NCBI GenBank assembly: GCA_041485165.1
Contig: JBGPJC010000097.1
Span: forward strand, 1 to 15,116
Length of the DNA stretch: 15,116 bases
Direction: 5' to 3'
Source: JAAFGT01 sp041485165
GTDB taxonomy: Bacteria; Acidobacteriota; Terriglobia; Acidiferrales; UBA7541
Shown here: piece after piece, positions 1 to 7,944 of the stretch
Layout: each line of letters opens with the position of its first letter
Position numbering within the stretch: the first letter of the stretch is position 1
Notes under the pieces: generated by a model
Seen by the model: only the letters and a program-made list of their open reading frames with translations
Databases searched by the model: none
What the model was told of the DNA's origin: nothing
Made by a program: the position numbers and the translations under genes

Positions 1-344
1 GCTTACTCGGCTTTGCGGGGCTGGCGCCCCATTCCGGCCGCACTCCCTGCCCATCCCACCGGTATTGCGGGCGAGGAGTCGTTCCCTTCCACAGTCAGGG
101 GAACACCCCCCCGACAAACCAGTAAGTATAAAGAGCATGGGAGAAACTGTCAAATAAAATCCGGCCGCGCCGCGGTGGAAAACTTTGAATTTCCCCCGCC
201 CAGGGAGAGAGTTGTGCCAGGTGATAAGCTCAAGATCGGTCGATTGCCCACCGCCAGCGGCGCAAAAACCTTCTATGTGTTTTTAAGTGTCTTGTTTATA
301 TGGCCTTACGTGAGATGTACGGATTCTCTCGCCGGCGTGCTGTC
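1..344. other. Gene-free left end
   Basis: I find no supported gene here. A plus-strand open frame (13-369) has no recognisable motif, no convincing ribosome binding site and a proline/arginine-rich composition typical of chance frames in GC-rich DNA. The stretch around 120-310 is visibly more AT-rich than the rest of the window. A short inverted repeat lies near 17-30 (GGGGC/GCCCC). No tRNA or other RNA gene was recognised. Confidence 0.5.
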
Positions 345-614
345 TCACTTGCCGCTCACTGCAGCTTGAGGATTTCGTAATTCTGAGCGCCCCAAGGCAG
401 CAAGGATCACCCCGGCCACCAACAGGATCTTGCCTTCCCATTGGGGTGCATTCGCGTTCATTTCGCCCGGCAGGTCGTAGAGGTTCACCGCGACCACATC
501 CGCCTCAACGCCTCCGCGGGGCGTCGACCCCACCCAGCCGTAAGAATCCACGTGCAGGCCGCGGCGCACCAGCGAGAGCAGCTCGGCCTCCGCTGAAACC
601 CGCGTCCAGCCGCG
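345..614 (-). pseudogene. Remnant of M28-family peptidase (PA-domain part)
   Basis: The minus-strand frame reads WTRVSAEAELLSLVRRG, then SYGWVGSTPRGGVEADVVAV, then NLYDLPGEMNANAPQWEGKI followed by LLV. This resembles the region before the metal-binding domain of carboxypeptidase Q-like M28 peptidases, where a PA domain ends in a GK(I/V)LLV strand. About 65 residues match that pattern out of roughly 500 in a full enzyme. An in-frame TAG at 615-617 cuts the frame off from any upstream part. After the GKILLV motif (about position 415) the last 25 or so residues no longer look like the family. No signal peptide and no zinc-binding His/Asp/Glu motifs are present. I read it as a decayed fragment, not a functional gene. 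The family call rests on remembered motif similarity. Confidence 0.6.
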
Positions 615-704
615 CTACTCATTCGCCAGCCGGCTTTACCATGCCGGGGACACAGCATAAACTGGAAGAGTTCATTTGCGGGCAGCCCCTGCGTGGAGAT
701 GTGC

Positions 705-3700
705 ATGTCTTTCCGAAGGCTTCTCATTTTCGCATTCATCCTGCTGCCTGTCGCTGCCCTCGCCCAGCAGACCGTTCCACCGCCGCCGCAACAGCAACCG
801 GCCCCCGACAATTCCCAGGAACCCTTCGTCATCGAGAAGCTCATCTATCACGTCCGCTTTGAGAACGATGGGACCGGAATCAGCGAGGCCACCCTGCAGA
901 TCCGCGTGCAGAGCGAGGCTGGTGTGCAGCAGCTCGGGCAGCTCGTGATGGGTTACAGCGCCGCCAATCAACGCATCGAGTTCGGGTATGTGCGCGTTCG
1001 CAAGGCCGATGGATCTGCGGCCATCGCGGGCCCCGAAGCGGTGCAGGACCTTTCCGCGCCGCTGGCGCGCGAGGCCCCCATGTACACCGACCTGCGGCAG
1101 AAGCACGTCACCGTGCCCGCGCTGCGCCCCGGGGAAACGCTCGAGTACAACGTCAAGACCATTACCGAGAAGCCGCTGGCGCCAGGTCAGTTCTGGTTCG
1201 AGTACGGCTTCGAAAGGAACGCCATCACCCTCTTCGAGCAACTCGAACTGGACCTGCCCGGCTCCCGCGTCGTTAAGATTAAATCCAAGCCGGCCTTCGA
1301 ACCACGCGTCAGCGATGCGGGAGGGCGCCACGTCTACACCTGGACCTCCGCGAATAAAAAACGCGCCAGTGAAGACGAAACCCAGCCAAAGAAAAAAGGC
1401 CCGCAGGAACCGGAATCCGCCGATATCCAGGTGACTACATTTGAAAACTGGGAGCAGGTGGGCCGGTGGTACGGCGCGCTGGTCAAAGAGCGGCTGCAAA
1501 GCACCCCGGCCCTGCACGCCAAGGCCGCGGAGCTTACTCGCGGCCTTTCCACCCCGCTCGAAAAACTCCAGGCCATCTACAATTACGTGGCCCTGAACTT
1601 CCGCTACGTAAGTCTCTCCTTCGGCGCCGGCCGCTACCAGCCGCACGCCGCTGAAGACGTGCTCACCAACCAGTACGGCGACTGCAAGGACAAACATACC
1701 CTGCTGGCGGCACTGGCGCTGGAAGTGGGGATCGAAGTGGACCCCGCGCTGATCCCCTCACAGAGGAAAGTGGATGCAGAAGTGCCCTCGCCGGCGCACT
1801 TCGACCATGTGATCAGTGTCGTGCCGCTGAGCAACGAAAAGATCTGGCTGGACACCACCACCGAAGTGGCGCCGTTTCGCCTGCTGGCCAGCAGCCTGCG
1901 CAATAAGTATGCGCTGGTCATCCCCGGCAACGCGCCGGCCAGCCTTGTCCTGACGCCCGCCGACCCGCCTTTTACCAACACCCAGGAGGTGGTCATCGAA
2001 GGCAGCATCAACGACCTCGGCAAACTGGATGCCCGCCTGCGCTACTCACTGCGTGGCGACGGCGAGTTGGTGTTCCGCTCTGCTTTTCGCCGGACGCCGC
2101 AGACAAAATGGAAACAGCTCGCGCAGCTCGTCGCCGCAAACGACGGCCTGCGCGGAGAAGTGGATGAGGTCACGCCCAGCGATCCCGCCGACACCAAAGG
2201 GCCCTTCAAGCTCGAATACCATATTACCGTGCCCGGATTCCTCGACTGGTCGAGCAAACGCGTCCAGCTCGCGCCCCCTGTGCCCTCCATGGGGCTGCCC
2301 GACGCCGATGAGAATGCCGAAGCCGGTGGAGACCCGGTGGATTTAGGCTCGCCGTATGACGTCACCGTGCGCATGAAGCTTACCTTGCCGGCGCGTTACA
2401 CGGCGCGCGCCCCCGTAGCCATCAGCGTGGCCAGAGACTATGCCGAGTTCCGCTCGCGCTATGCGGTCGAGGGGAAAGTGATCTCCGCCGAGCGCTCCCT
2501 GCGCATGCTCGCCCGCCAATTGCCCGCCGAGCGCGGCAAAGACTACGCCATATTCTTCCGTCGCGCCGTGCGCAACGATGAGTCGCAGAGTTTCTCCCTC
2601 GAGAGCACGCTCGCGGGCACTCCGGTGATCCCGCCGGACGCGAAACCCGACGAGCTGCTGCTAGCCGCCGCTACCGCAGCCTCGAGCGGCGATTTCGCCA
2701 TCGCTGCGGACCTTCTGGAACGCGCCGTGGCCATGGATCCGAAGAGCAAACTAGCCTGGAACATGCTCGGCGGCGCGCGCCTGGGGCTGCAGCAGTATGA
2801 CCAGGCCGCCGCTGCCTTCCGCAAACAGGCGGAGGTGAATCCGTACGACGCTACCGCGTATTACGGCCTGGGGATGGCGCTCTATTTGCAACAGAAGTTT
2901 CCCGAAGCTGAGGCCGCATTGCGCAAGCAACTCGAGGTCAAGCCGCTGGACCGCGCGGCGCAGTCCAGCCTTGGCGTGGTCCTGCGCGAGTGGGGAAAGT
3001 ATGCCGAGGCGGTGCCCGAGCTGGAGAAAGCCATCTCGCTGGCCCCCAACGACGAAAACCTCTACGTAAACCTCGGGCAGGCCTACATCAATCTAAACAT
3101 GCCGGAGAAGGCCATCTCCGCATTCGACAAAGCCGTCGAGCTCGCTCCCTCTCCTGCCGTCTGGAACAATGTGGCCTACGAGCTCTCCAAGCAGGGCTCT
3201 AATCTGGAACGCGCCCAGCAGTATGCCGAATCCGCGGTGGCCGCGACCTCCGCGGAGGCGCGCAACGTAGCTCTCGAGCGTCTGCGCCCCAACGATTTGC
3301 AGCACACTGCTTCTCTCGCCAGCTACTGGGACACCTTGGGCTGGATCCACTTCCGCCGCGGGAGCCTGGACCGCGCCGAGCGCTACATCCGGGCCGCCTG
3401 GCTGCTCGGCTATCACGGCGAAATCGCCGACCACCTGGCGCAGATTTACGAGAAGCTCGGACGGAAGCAGGAAGCCATGGGCATGTACGCAGAAGCTCTT
3501 GCCGCCTCGAGGCCGGTCCCTGAAACTCGCGGGCGCCTGGCCGCGCTAGCCGGCGGCGAGAACAAGATCGACGGCCTCATGAAGAAGGGCCCCGTGGATC
3601 TGGCCGCGCTCAAAACCTATGCGCTGGGGAAATTGCTCCCCGCCAAAGAGGCCGCGGAAGCGGAGTTCTTCATCTTGCTCGGCCCCGGGCCGCGCGTCGA

Positions 3701-3896
3701 ACAGGTGAAGTTCATCCGTGGCAGCGAAAAGCTGAGGGCCTTCGGCGAGCGCTTGCGCGGCGTCCAGTTTGGCCAGATCTTCCCGGATGAGACGCCCACC
3801 AAGCTGGTCCGGCGCGGCACGCTGGCCTGCTCGGAGAAGGACGGCGACTGCAAGTTCACCCTGCTGGCTGCAGACAGCGTTACTTCCACCGACTGA
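705..3896 (+). CDS. Exported DUF3857/transglutaminase-like protein with TPR repeats
   Basis: A large protein (1063 aa from ATG 705) of unknown substrate, probably periplasmic or anchored outside the inner membrane. ATG 705 is chosen because GGAG at 695-698 sits 6 bases upstream and the protein then begins with a signal peptide (MSFRRLL, a hydrophobic stretch, then ALA before QQ near residue 20). GTG 693 and ATG 699 are also in frame. The N-terminal third fits DUF3857. A transglutaminase-like core follows with a plausible Cys-His-Asp triad: Cys327 in YGDCKDK, His368 in FDHVI and Asp383 in WLDTT. Residues about 650-935 are TPR-like helical repeats (for example AWNMLGGARLGLQQYDQA). The last 100 residues are a separate, unrecognised region. 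Such proteins are common in Acidobacteriota and Bacteroidota; whether they cross-link, cleave or only bind proteins is not known. It converges on frr. Confidence 0.88.
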   Translation: MSFRRLLIFAFILLPVAALAQQTVPPPPQQQPAPDNSQEPFVIEKLIYHVRFENDGTGISEATLQIRVQSEAGVQQLGQLVMGYSAANQRIEFGYVRVRKADGSAAIAGPEAVQDLSAPLAREAPMYTDLRQKHVTVPALRPGETLEYNVKTITEKPLAPGQFWFEYGFERNAITLFEQLELDLPGSRVVKIKSKPAFEPRVSDAGGRHVYTWTSANKKRASEDETQPKKKGPQEPESADIQVTTFENWEQVGRWYGALVKERLQSTPALHAKAAELTRGLSTPLEKLQAIYNYVALNFRYVSLSFGAGRYQPHAAEDVLTNQYGDCKDKHTLLAALALEVGIEVDPALIPSQRKVDAEVPSPAHFDHVISVVPLSNEKIWLDTTTEVAPFRLLASSLRNKYALVIPGNAPASLVLTPADPPFTNTQEVVIEGSINDLGKLDARLRYSLRGDGELVFRSAFRRTPQTKWKQLAQLVAANDGLRGEVDEVTPSDPADTKGPFKLEYHITVPGFLDWSSKRVQLAPPVPSMGLPDADENAEAGGDPVDLGSPYDVTVRMKLTLPARYTARAPVAISVARDYAEFRSRYAVEGKVISAERSLRMLARQLPAERGKDYAIFFRRAVRNDESQSFSLESTLAGTPVIPPDAKPDELLLAAATAASSGDFAIAADLLERAVAMDPKSKLAWNMLGGARLGLQQYDQAAAAFRKQAEVNPYDATAYYGLGMALYLQQKFPEAEAALRKQLEVKPLDRAAQSSLGVVLREWGKYAEAVPELEKAISLAPNDENLYVNLGQAYINLNMPEKAISAFDKAVELAPSPAVWNNVAYELSKQGSNLERAQQYAESAVAATSAEARNVALERLRPNDLQHTASLASYWDTLGWIHFRRGSLDRAERYIRAAWLLGYHGEIADHLAQIYEKLGRKQEAMGMYAEALAASRPVPETRGRLAALAGGENKIDGLMKKGPVDLAALKTYALGKLLPAKEAAEAEFFILLGPGPRVEQVKFIRGSEKLRAFGERLRGVQFGQIFPDETPTKLVRRGTLACSEKDGDCKFTLLAADSVTSTD

Positions 3897-3903
3897 GAGG
3901 GTT

Positions 3904-3979
3904 GTAGCGCTGGCCCCGCTTTGCGGGGCCAGCATCGTGCTTCCGCCCGGCAAGGTGCGGCCCTGAAGCGCGGCGCTAC
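3904..3979. repeat. Intergenic palindrome, GTAGCGC...GCGCTAC, with 11-bp hairpin
   Basis: An inner perfect hairpin has arms GCTGGCCCCGC (3909-3919) and GCGGGGCCAGC (3923-3933) around a TTT loop. The block is bounded by GTAGCGC (3904-3910) and its complement GCGCTAC (3973-3979); the latter contains the frr stop codon (TAG on the minus strand, 3976-3978). It lies between the convergent DUF3857 gene and frr, so the hairpin could stop transcription from both sides, although there is no U-tract. It resembles the other GTAG-headed palindromes in this window. Confidence 0.65.
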
Positions 3980-4551
3980 TTAATCTCCATCACTTCTTTT
4001 TCCTTGGTCGCGGAGAGATCATCAAGCTTCTTGGTTTCCTGGTGAGTGACCTTTTCCAACTCATCCAGGGAGCGTTTCTTTTCGTCCTCGCTGATCTTTT
4101 TATCTTTCTCCAGTTTCTCCACCGCTTCCTTCAGATCCCGGCGGACATTGCGCACCGCGGTGCGGTGGTTTTCGAGAACTTTGTGGAGATGCTTGACCAG
4201 GTCCTTGCGGCGCTCTTCGGTCAGCGACGGTATGGGCACGCGCAGCACTTTTCCGTCGCTGGAGGGGTTCAGCCCCAGGTCGGAAGTGCGGATGGCCTTG
4301 TCAATCATGGCCACCGCGCCGGGGTCCCACGGTGAGATCAGGATGGAGGTTGCCTCGGGCACGCTGAGCGTGCCGAGCTGGTTGATGGGCATGGGAGTGC
4401 CGTGGTAATCCACGCGAATGTGGTCGAGCAGGGCAACGTTGGCCCGCCCGGTGCGCAGGCTGGCCAGCTCTTTGCGGAAATCCTCGACTGCCTTTTCCAT
4501 CCGCGTGCGCGCCTGCGCCAGCGCGTCCTTGGTGTTTGCAATCGTGCTCAT
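3976..4551 (-). CDS. frr: Ribosome recycling factor
   Basis: Ribosome recycling factor (191 aa; the family is usually about 185) splits post-termination ribosomes together with EF-G. The conserved family sequence is clear: LRTGRANVALLDHIRVDYHG, PINQLGTLSVPEA, IRTSDLGLNPSSDGK, PSLTEERRKDLVK, RNVRRDL and the C-terminal KEKEVMEIK. The start ATG at 4551 is preceded by GGGAGG and GAGGAG. It is the last gene of the rplM-rpsI-rpsB-tsf-pyrH-frr cluster, 55 bases downstream of pyrH. The tsf-pyrH-frr order is widely conserved. The stop codon lies inside the arm of an intergenic palindrome. Confidence 0.97.
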   Translation of the reverse strand: MSTIANTKDALAQARTRMEKAVEDFRKELASLRTGRANVALLDHIRVDYHGTPMPINQLGTLSVPEATSILISPWDPGAVAMIDKAIRTSDLGLNPSSDGKVLRVPIPSLTEERRKDLVKHLHKVLENHRTAVRNVRRDLKEAVEKLEKDKKISEDEKKRSLDELEKVTHQETKKLDDLSATKEKEVMEIK

Positions 4552-4606
4552 GCGCTCCTCGCCTCCCGCTCGGCCGGCGCCGGGTTCCGCGGCGCGCGCT
4601 TCTGCG

Positions 4607-5365
4607 TTATGCCGCGCAAACCGTCGAGCCGACTTTTTCGCCCATCACCACGCGCTGCAGGTTTCCCGGCACGTTGAGGTTGAAGACGATGATGGGAATC
4701 CGGTTGTCCATGCACAGCGAAATGGCGGTGGTGTCCATCACCTGCAGGCCGCGCTGGATCACCTCGAGATAATCGATTTTTTCGAACATGCGCGCCTCGG
4801 CCACTTTTTCCGGGTCGGCGTCGTAGATGCCATCCACGCGCGTGGCTTTGAGGATCACTTGCGCCTTGAGCTCCACCGCGCGCAGCGCCGCAGCGGTGTC
4901 CGTCGAAAAATAAGGGTTGCCCGTCCCGGCGGCGAGTATGACGATGCGGTTCTTCTCCAGGTGCCGCGTGGCCCGCCGGCGAATGAACGGCTCGGCCACC
5001 TGGTGCATTTCGATGGCGCTCATCACCCGCGTGAAGCAGCCCTGCTTTTCGAGAGCGTCCTGCACCGCCAGCGAGTTGATCACCGTGGCCAGCATGCCCA
5101 TGTAATCCCCGGTGGCCCGCTCGATGCCCAGCTCTTTCTGGCGGGTGCCGCGGAAAATGTTTCCGCCGCCCACCACCAGCGCCACCTGCACGCCCAGGTC
5201 GGCTACGTCCTTCACTTCACGCGCAATGGAAGCAACTGTCTCGGCATGGATGCCGAAACCCTGAGGTCCCTGGAGTGATTCACCGGAAAGTTTCAGCAGG
5301 ATGCGCTGGAACTGGGGCACGCGGCGCGGAGCTTCAGCCGCGTGGGTCCCCTGCGTGGTCGCCAT
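4607..5365 (-). CDS. pyrH: UMP kinase (uridylate kinase)
   Basis: Phosphorylates UMP to UDP with ATP in pyrimidine nucleotide synthesis; bacterial enzymes are hexamers of the amino acid kinase fold. Visible signatures are RILLKLSGESL, VALVVGGGNIFRG, MLATVINSLAVQDALE, ILAAGTGNPYFSTDTAAALR, ATRVDGIYDADP and the C-terminal RIPIIVFNLNVPGNL. The length is 252 aa against about 240 usually, with roughly 15 extra N-terminal residues (MATTQGTHAAEAPRR) before the first strand. The start is supported by GAGGAG about 11 bases upstream. It follows tsf by 115 bases and precedes frr by 55. The usual GTP-activation/UTP-inhibition control cannot be judged from sequence alone. Confidence 0.97.
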   Translation of the reverse strand: MATTQGTHAAEAPRRVPQFQRILLKLSGESLQGPQGFGIHAETVASIAREVKDVADLGVQVALVVGGGNIFRGTRQKELGIERATGDYMGMLATVINSLAVQDALEKQGCFTRVMSAIEMHQVAEPFIRRRATRHLEKNRIVILAAGTGNPYFSTDTAAALRAVELKAQVILKATRVDGIYDADPEKVAEARMFEKIDYLEVIQRGLQVMDTTAISLCMDNRIPIIVFNLNVPGNLQRVVMGEKVGSTVCAA

Positions 5366-5480
5366 GGTCGGTCTTTCTCCTCAAGGGCCCAGCAGCCGGC
5401 GCAAGGAGGCGCACACCGGCGCGACAGGAAAAGAAAATCATCCCTGCCGGGGGTTACCGGGTGGAATTCTAGCAGATAAG

Positions 5481-6179
5481 CTATTTGGGTGACAGGACAG
5501 GCTCTTGCGGCTCGGACCCCGCGTCGGCGTCCGCCTGTCCGGGTGCCGCGGCGCCCGAAGTCGCGCCCACCTTGAAGCGCGAGTAGCGCCGCAGGGAAAT
5601 GTTCTCGCCCACTTTGGTGACCATTTGTTCGATCAGTTCGCGCACCGTGATCGATTCATCCTTGATGAAGTGCTGCTCGTAGAGGCAATTCTCCTCGCAA
5701 AACTTTTCCAGCTTGCCCTCCACGATCTTGTCGACGATGTGCGCCGGCTTGCCGGTCGCGAGGGCCTCCTCGCGGTAGCTGGCCCGCTTGCCTTCCAGCA
5801 CATCCGTGGGGATCTCTTCGCGGCGAACGAAGCGCGGGTCCAGCGCAGCCACGTGCATGGCCAGGTCGTGGCACAGTTTCTGGAAATCATCAGTGCGCGC
5901 CACGAAGTCGCTCTCGCAGTTCACTTCCACCAGCACACCAATGCGCCCGCCGGCATGGATGTAGCTTCCGATGGCGCCCTGACTGGCCGCCCGCTGCGCT
6001 TTCTTCGCTGCGGCCGCCTGGCCCTTCTTGCGCAGGACGTTGATGGCCAATTCCAGGTCGCCTTCCGCCTCGACCAGCGCGGAACGGCAATCGCCGAACC
6101 CGGCGCCGGTGCGCTCGCGCAGGGACTTGACCAACTGCGCGGGTATGGGTATGGGGGCTTTCTTGGGCTCAGTGCTCAT
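5481..6179 (-). CDS. tsf: Elongation factor Ts (short form)
   Basis: EF-Ts exchanges GDP for GTP on EF-Tu. The N-terminal UBA-like domain is seen in LVKSLRERTGAGFGDCRSAL and LELAINVLRKKG. The EF-Tu contact motif appears as CESDFVARTDDF (TDFV-type). The protein has 232 aa, clearly shorter than the 283 aa E. coli form. It resembles the short EF-Ts with one core half (Thermus type), ending in ENISLRRYSRFKVG. A final tail of about 27 residues rich in Ala, Gly, Asp and Pro looks disordered. The ATG at 6179 begins MSTEPKKAPIPIPAQ. It lies 143 bases downstream of rpsB, with GC-rich hairpins between them. Confidence 0.96.
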   Translation of the reverse strand: MSTEPKKAPIPIPAQLVKSLRERTGAGFGDCRSALVEAEGDLELAINVLRKKGQAAAAKKAQRAASQGAIGSYIHAGGRIGVLVEVNCESDFVARTDDFQKLCHDLAMHVAALDPRFVRREEIPTDVLEGKRASYREEALATGKPAHIVDKIVEGKLEKFCEENCLYEQHFIKDESITVRELIEQMVTKVGENISLRRYSRFKVGATSGAAAPGQADADAGSEPQEPVLSPK

Positions 6180-6269
6180 AGTCGTGGACCGCTACCTCAC
6201 TTTGGATTCTGTCCGGCGCTCGGGGTGGTCCGCTTCAGCACCACCGGAAATGCTGGGAATCCGAAGGAG

Positions 6270-6314
6270 CCCCGGAAGAATTGCTCGGCTTCGGGGCCCG
6301 GGACTCCGCCCGGG
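6270..6314 (-). other. Hairpins in the rpsB-tsf spacer
   Basis: Two adjacent inverted repeats lie just after the rpsB stop. CCCGGG (6297-6302) pairs with CCCGGG (6309-6314) around a 6-base loop, and CCCCGGAAG (6270-6278) pairs with CTTCGGGG (6289-6296) with one bulged base. There is no U-tract on the minus strand, so a strong intrinsic terminator is unlikely. They could reduce tsf transcription relative to rpsB or stabilise processed mRNA ends. That role is inference. Confidence 0.4.
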
Positions 6315-6322
6315 AAGGGCGG

Positions 6323-7261
6323 TCAGCTCTTGACCTCTTCTGCCGCCGGCGCGGGGACCTCGGCGGGGGTGAGGACCTCGGCAGGCGTCAGGACCTGGGT
6401 GGGGGCGAGGACCTCGGTGGCCGCAGCTGGCTCGAACGCGTTTTCGACGAAGTAGCCCTCCGGCTTCTCGTATTCGTCGTAGGCGGTGGAATCTACCACT
6501 GGCGCGCTCTCTTCCGCTGTGCCGCCGGCAGGGGAGGCCTCGGCGGACTTCTGCGCTTCGATCTGCGCTTGTTCGTACTGCGCGCGGCCCTCGATAACCG
6601 CGTCGGATATTTTCGAGGTGAACAGCCGGATGGCGCGCAAAGCATCGTCATTGCCGGGGATGATGGCGTCCACCAGGTCGGGGTCGCAGTTGGTGTCCAC
6701 GATGGCCACTACGGGGATGCCCATCCGCCGCGCCTCGCGCACGGCAATGTCTTCGCAGTTCGAATCCACCACAAACAGCGCGTCGGGCAGCGCGGCCATT
6801 CCTTCGATGCCCTCCAGGTTGGCCAGCAGGTGCTTCAGCTCGCGGTCCAGCCGCGCCGCTTCTTTCTTGGAGAGCTGGGCCATGCGCCCGTCTTCCTGCA
6901 TGGACTTGAGCTCGCGCAGCCGCTTGAGCGATTTCTGCAGAGTGGCCCAGTTGGTCAGCGTCCCGCCCAGCCAGCGGTTATTTACAAAATGCATGGTGCA
7001 GCGCTTGGCTTCTTCCGCCACCGCTTCCTGTGCCTGCCGCTTGGTGCCCACGAACAGGATGGCGCGGCCCTGCGCGCTCAACTCGGTGACGTAGCGCGCC
7101 GCCTCGCGGAACATCTTCAGGGTTTTCTGCAGGTCGATGATGTGAATGCCGTTGCGTTCGCCGAAGATGTATTCTTTCATCTTCGGGTTCCAGCGCCTGG
7201 TCTGGTGGCCAAAGTGGACTCCGGCCTCCAGCAACTCCTTCATCGAAATTTCGACTGCCAA
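6323..7261 (-). CDS. rpsB: 30S ribosomal protein S2, extended C-terminus
   Basis: S2 binds 16S rRNA at the head-body junction of the 30S subunit. The family sequence is plain: MKELLEAGVHFGHQTRRWNP, IFGERNGIHIIDLQKT, ILFVGTKRQAQEAV, VNNRWLGGTLTNW and VVAIVDTNCDPDLVD. I prefer a TTG start at 7261 (MAVEISMKELLE, 312 aa). GGGAGG lies 4-5 bases upstream and this gives the family's usual short N-terminus; an in-frame ATG at 7273 overlaps that same SD. The last 85 or so residues are an unusual acidic Ala/Pro/Glu-rich tail with repeated VLTPAEV units at 6340-6420. The gene sits between rpsI and tsf. Confidence 0.95.
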   Translation of the reverse strand: MAVEISMKELLEAGVHFGHQTRRWNPKMKEYIFGERNGIHIIDLQKTLKMFREAARYVTELSAQGRAILFVGTKRQAQEAVAEEAKRCTMHFVNNRWLGGTLTNWATLQKSLKRLRELKSMQEDGRMAQLSKKEAARLDRELKHLLANLEGIEGMAALPDALFVVDSNCEDIAVREARRMGIPVVAIVDTNCDPDLVDAIIPGNDDALRAIRLFTSKISDAVIEGRAQYEQAQIEAQKSAEASPAGGTAEESAPVVDSTAYDEYEKPEGYFVENAFEPAAATEVLAPTQVLTPAEVLTPAEVPAPAAEEVKS

Positions 7262-7290
7262 TGTACCTCCCATTAAAGTCAGGACGAGTA

Positions 7291-7364
7291 TTCCCCGCAA
7301 GGGGAAACTGTCCCCTGCCGGCACCTTGCCGGCCGTGAATTTGCCCCGGCGGTTGCCCGCCGGG
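7291..7364 (-). other. Three hairpins in the rpsI-rpsB spacer (rpsB leader)
   Basis: Three perfect inverted repeats follow each other. TTCCCC/GGGGAA (7291-7296 and 7301-7306) has a 4-base loop, GCCGGCA/TGCCGGC (7317-7323 and 7327-7333) a 3-base loop, and CCCGGCGG/CCGCCGGG (7345-7352 and 7357-7364) a 4-base loop. On the minus strand they lie after the rpsI stop and before rpsB. They could form a structured rpsB leader, which in some bacteria is where S2 represses its own synthesis, or stabilise RNA ends. I did not recognise a known leader motif, so the role is inference. Confidence 0.45.
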
Positions 7365-7379
7365 ACAGAGACCTTTCCG

Positions 7380-7844
7380 CTAGCGCTTGCTGTACTGGAA
7401 GCGCTTGCGCGCGCCTTTCTGCCCGTACTTCTTGCGCTCTTTCATCCGCGAGTCGCGCGTCAGGAAACCGTTCTTACGCAGGCGCGGGCGCAACTCGGGG
7501 TTCATGATCTGCAGCGCGCGGGAAAGCCCCATGCGCACCGATTCGGCCTGCCCGGAAACTCCGCCGCCCTTCACGGTGCAGAGCACATCCACTGTGCCCT
7601 CGACTTCCGTGAACTTCAGCGGCTCGCTGGCGATGATGCGCCAGGCAATGTTGCGGAAATATTCTTCGATGGCGCGCCCGTTCACCGTGAACTTGCCGCT
7701 CCCCGGACGCAAAAACACCCGGGCCATCGCTTCTTTGCGGCGCCCGGTGCCGTAGAACGGCCTCTTGGGGTCATACTTCACCGGCGGCGCCGGTGGCTTT
7801 GGCGCTTCTTGCTCGGTCACTACCGGGTCAGGTTGCGAACTCAA
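7380..7844 (-). CDS. rpsI: 30S ribosomal protein S9
   Basis: S9 sits in the 30S head; its C-terminal tail reaches P-site tRNA. Diagnostic stretches are FYGTGRRKEAMARVFLRPGS, VNGRAIEEYF, VKGGGVSGQAESVRMGLSRA and the very basic end ERKKYGQKGARKRFQYSKR (SKR terminus intact). It has 154 aa against about 130, because of a 24-residue Pro/Glu-rich N-terminal extension (SSQPDPVVTEQEAPKPPAP). No Met codon occurs before the conserved core. The TTG at 7844 is the start because GAGGAGG lies 4-5 bases upstream; an in-frame GTG a few codons on lacks this. It follows rplM by 100 bases, the usual rplM-rpsI pairing. Confidence 0.96.
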   Translation of the reverse strand: MSSQPDPVVTEQEAPKPPAPPVKYDPKRPFYGTGRRKEAMARVFLRPGSGKFTVNGRAIEEYFRNIAWRIIASEPLKFTEVEGTVDVLCTVKGGGVSGQAESVRMGLSRALQIMNPELRPRLRKNGFLTRDSRMKERKKYGQKGARKRFQYSKR

Positions 7845-7944
7845 AAGCCCTCCTCAAAAAGCTCGATGCCGGCGCGGGGACGAACCCGCTGAAAATGTAA
7901 AGATGCTACGGCCCCCCGGGCGGAATCACTTCGGAAAACCGCGG

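Noticed and set aside
13..369. Plus-strand open frame at the left end
   Set aside because: No ribosome binding site, motif or coding-like composition, and it runs into the antisense peptidase remnant.
672..1697. Minus-strand open frame (341 codons) opposite the DUF3857 gene
   Set aside because: The plus strand shows a signal peptide, catalytic motifs and TPRs; the minus-strand frame shows nothing.
6340..6420. Tandem DNA repeat as a possible regulatory array
   Set aside because: The repeats are in frame within the rpsB tail and encode VLTPAEV-like units, so coding slippage explains them.
6281..7276. Plus-strand open frame (331 codons) opposite rpsB, and similar ones opposite tsf and pyrH (5505-6455, 4418-5278)
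   Set aside because: All mirror conserved translation genes, carry no motif, and are explained by third-position GC bias.
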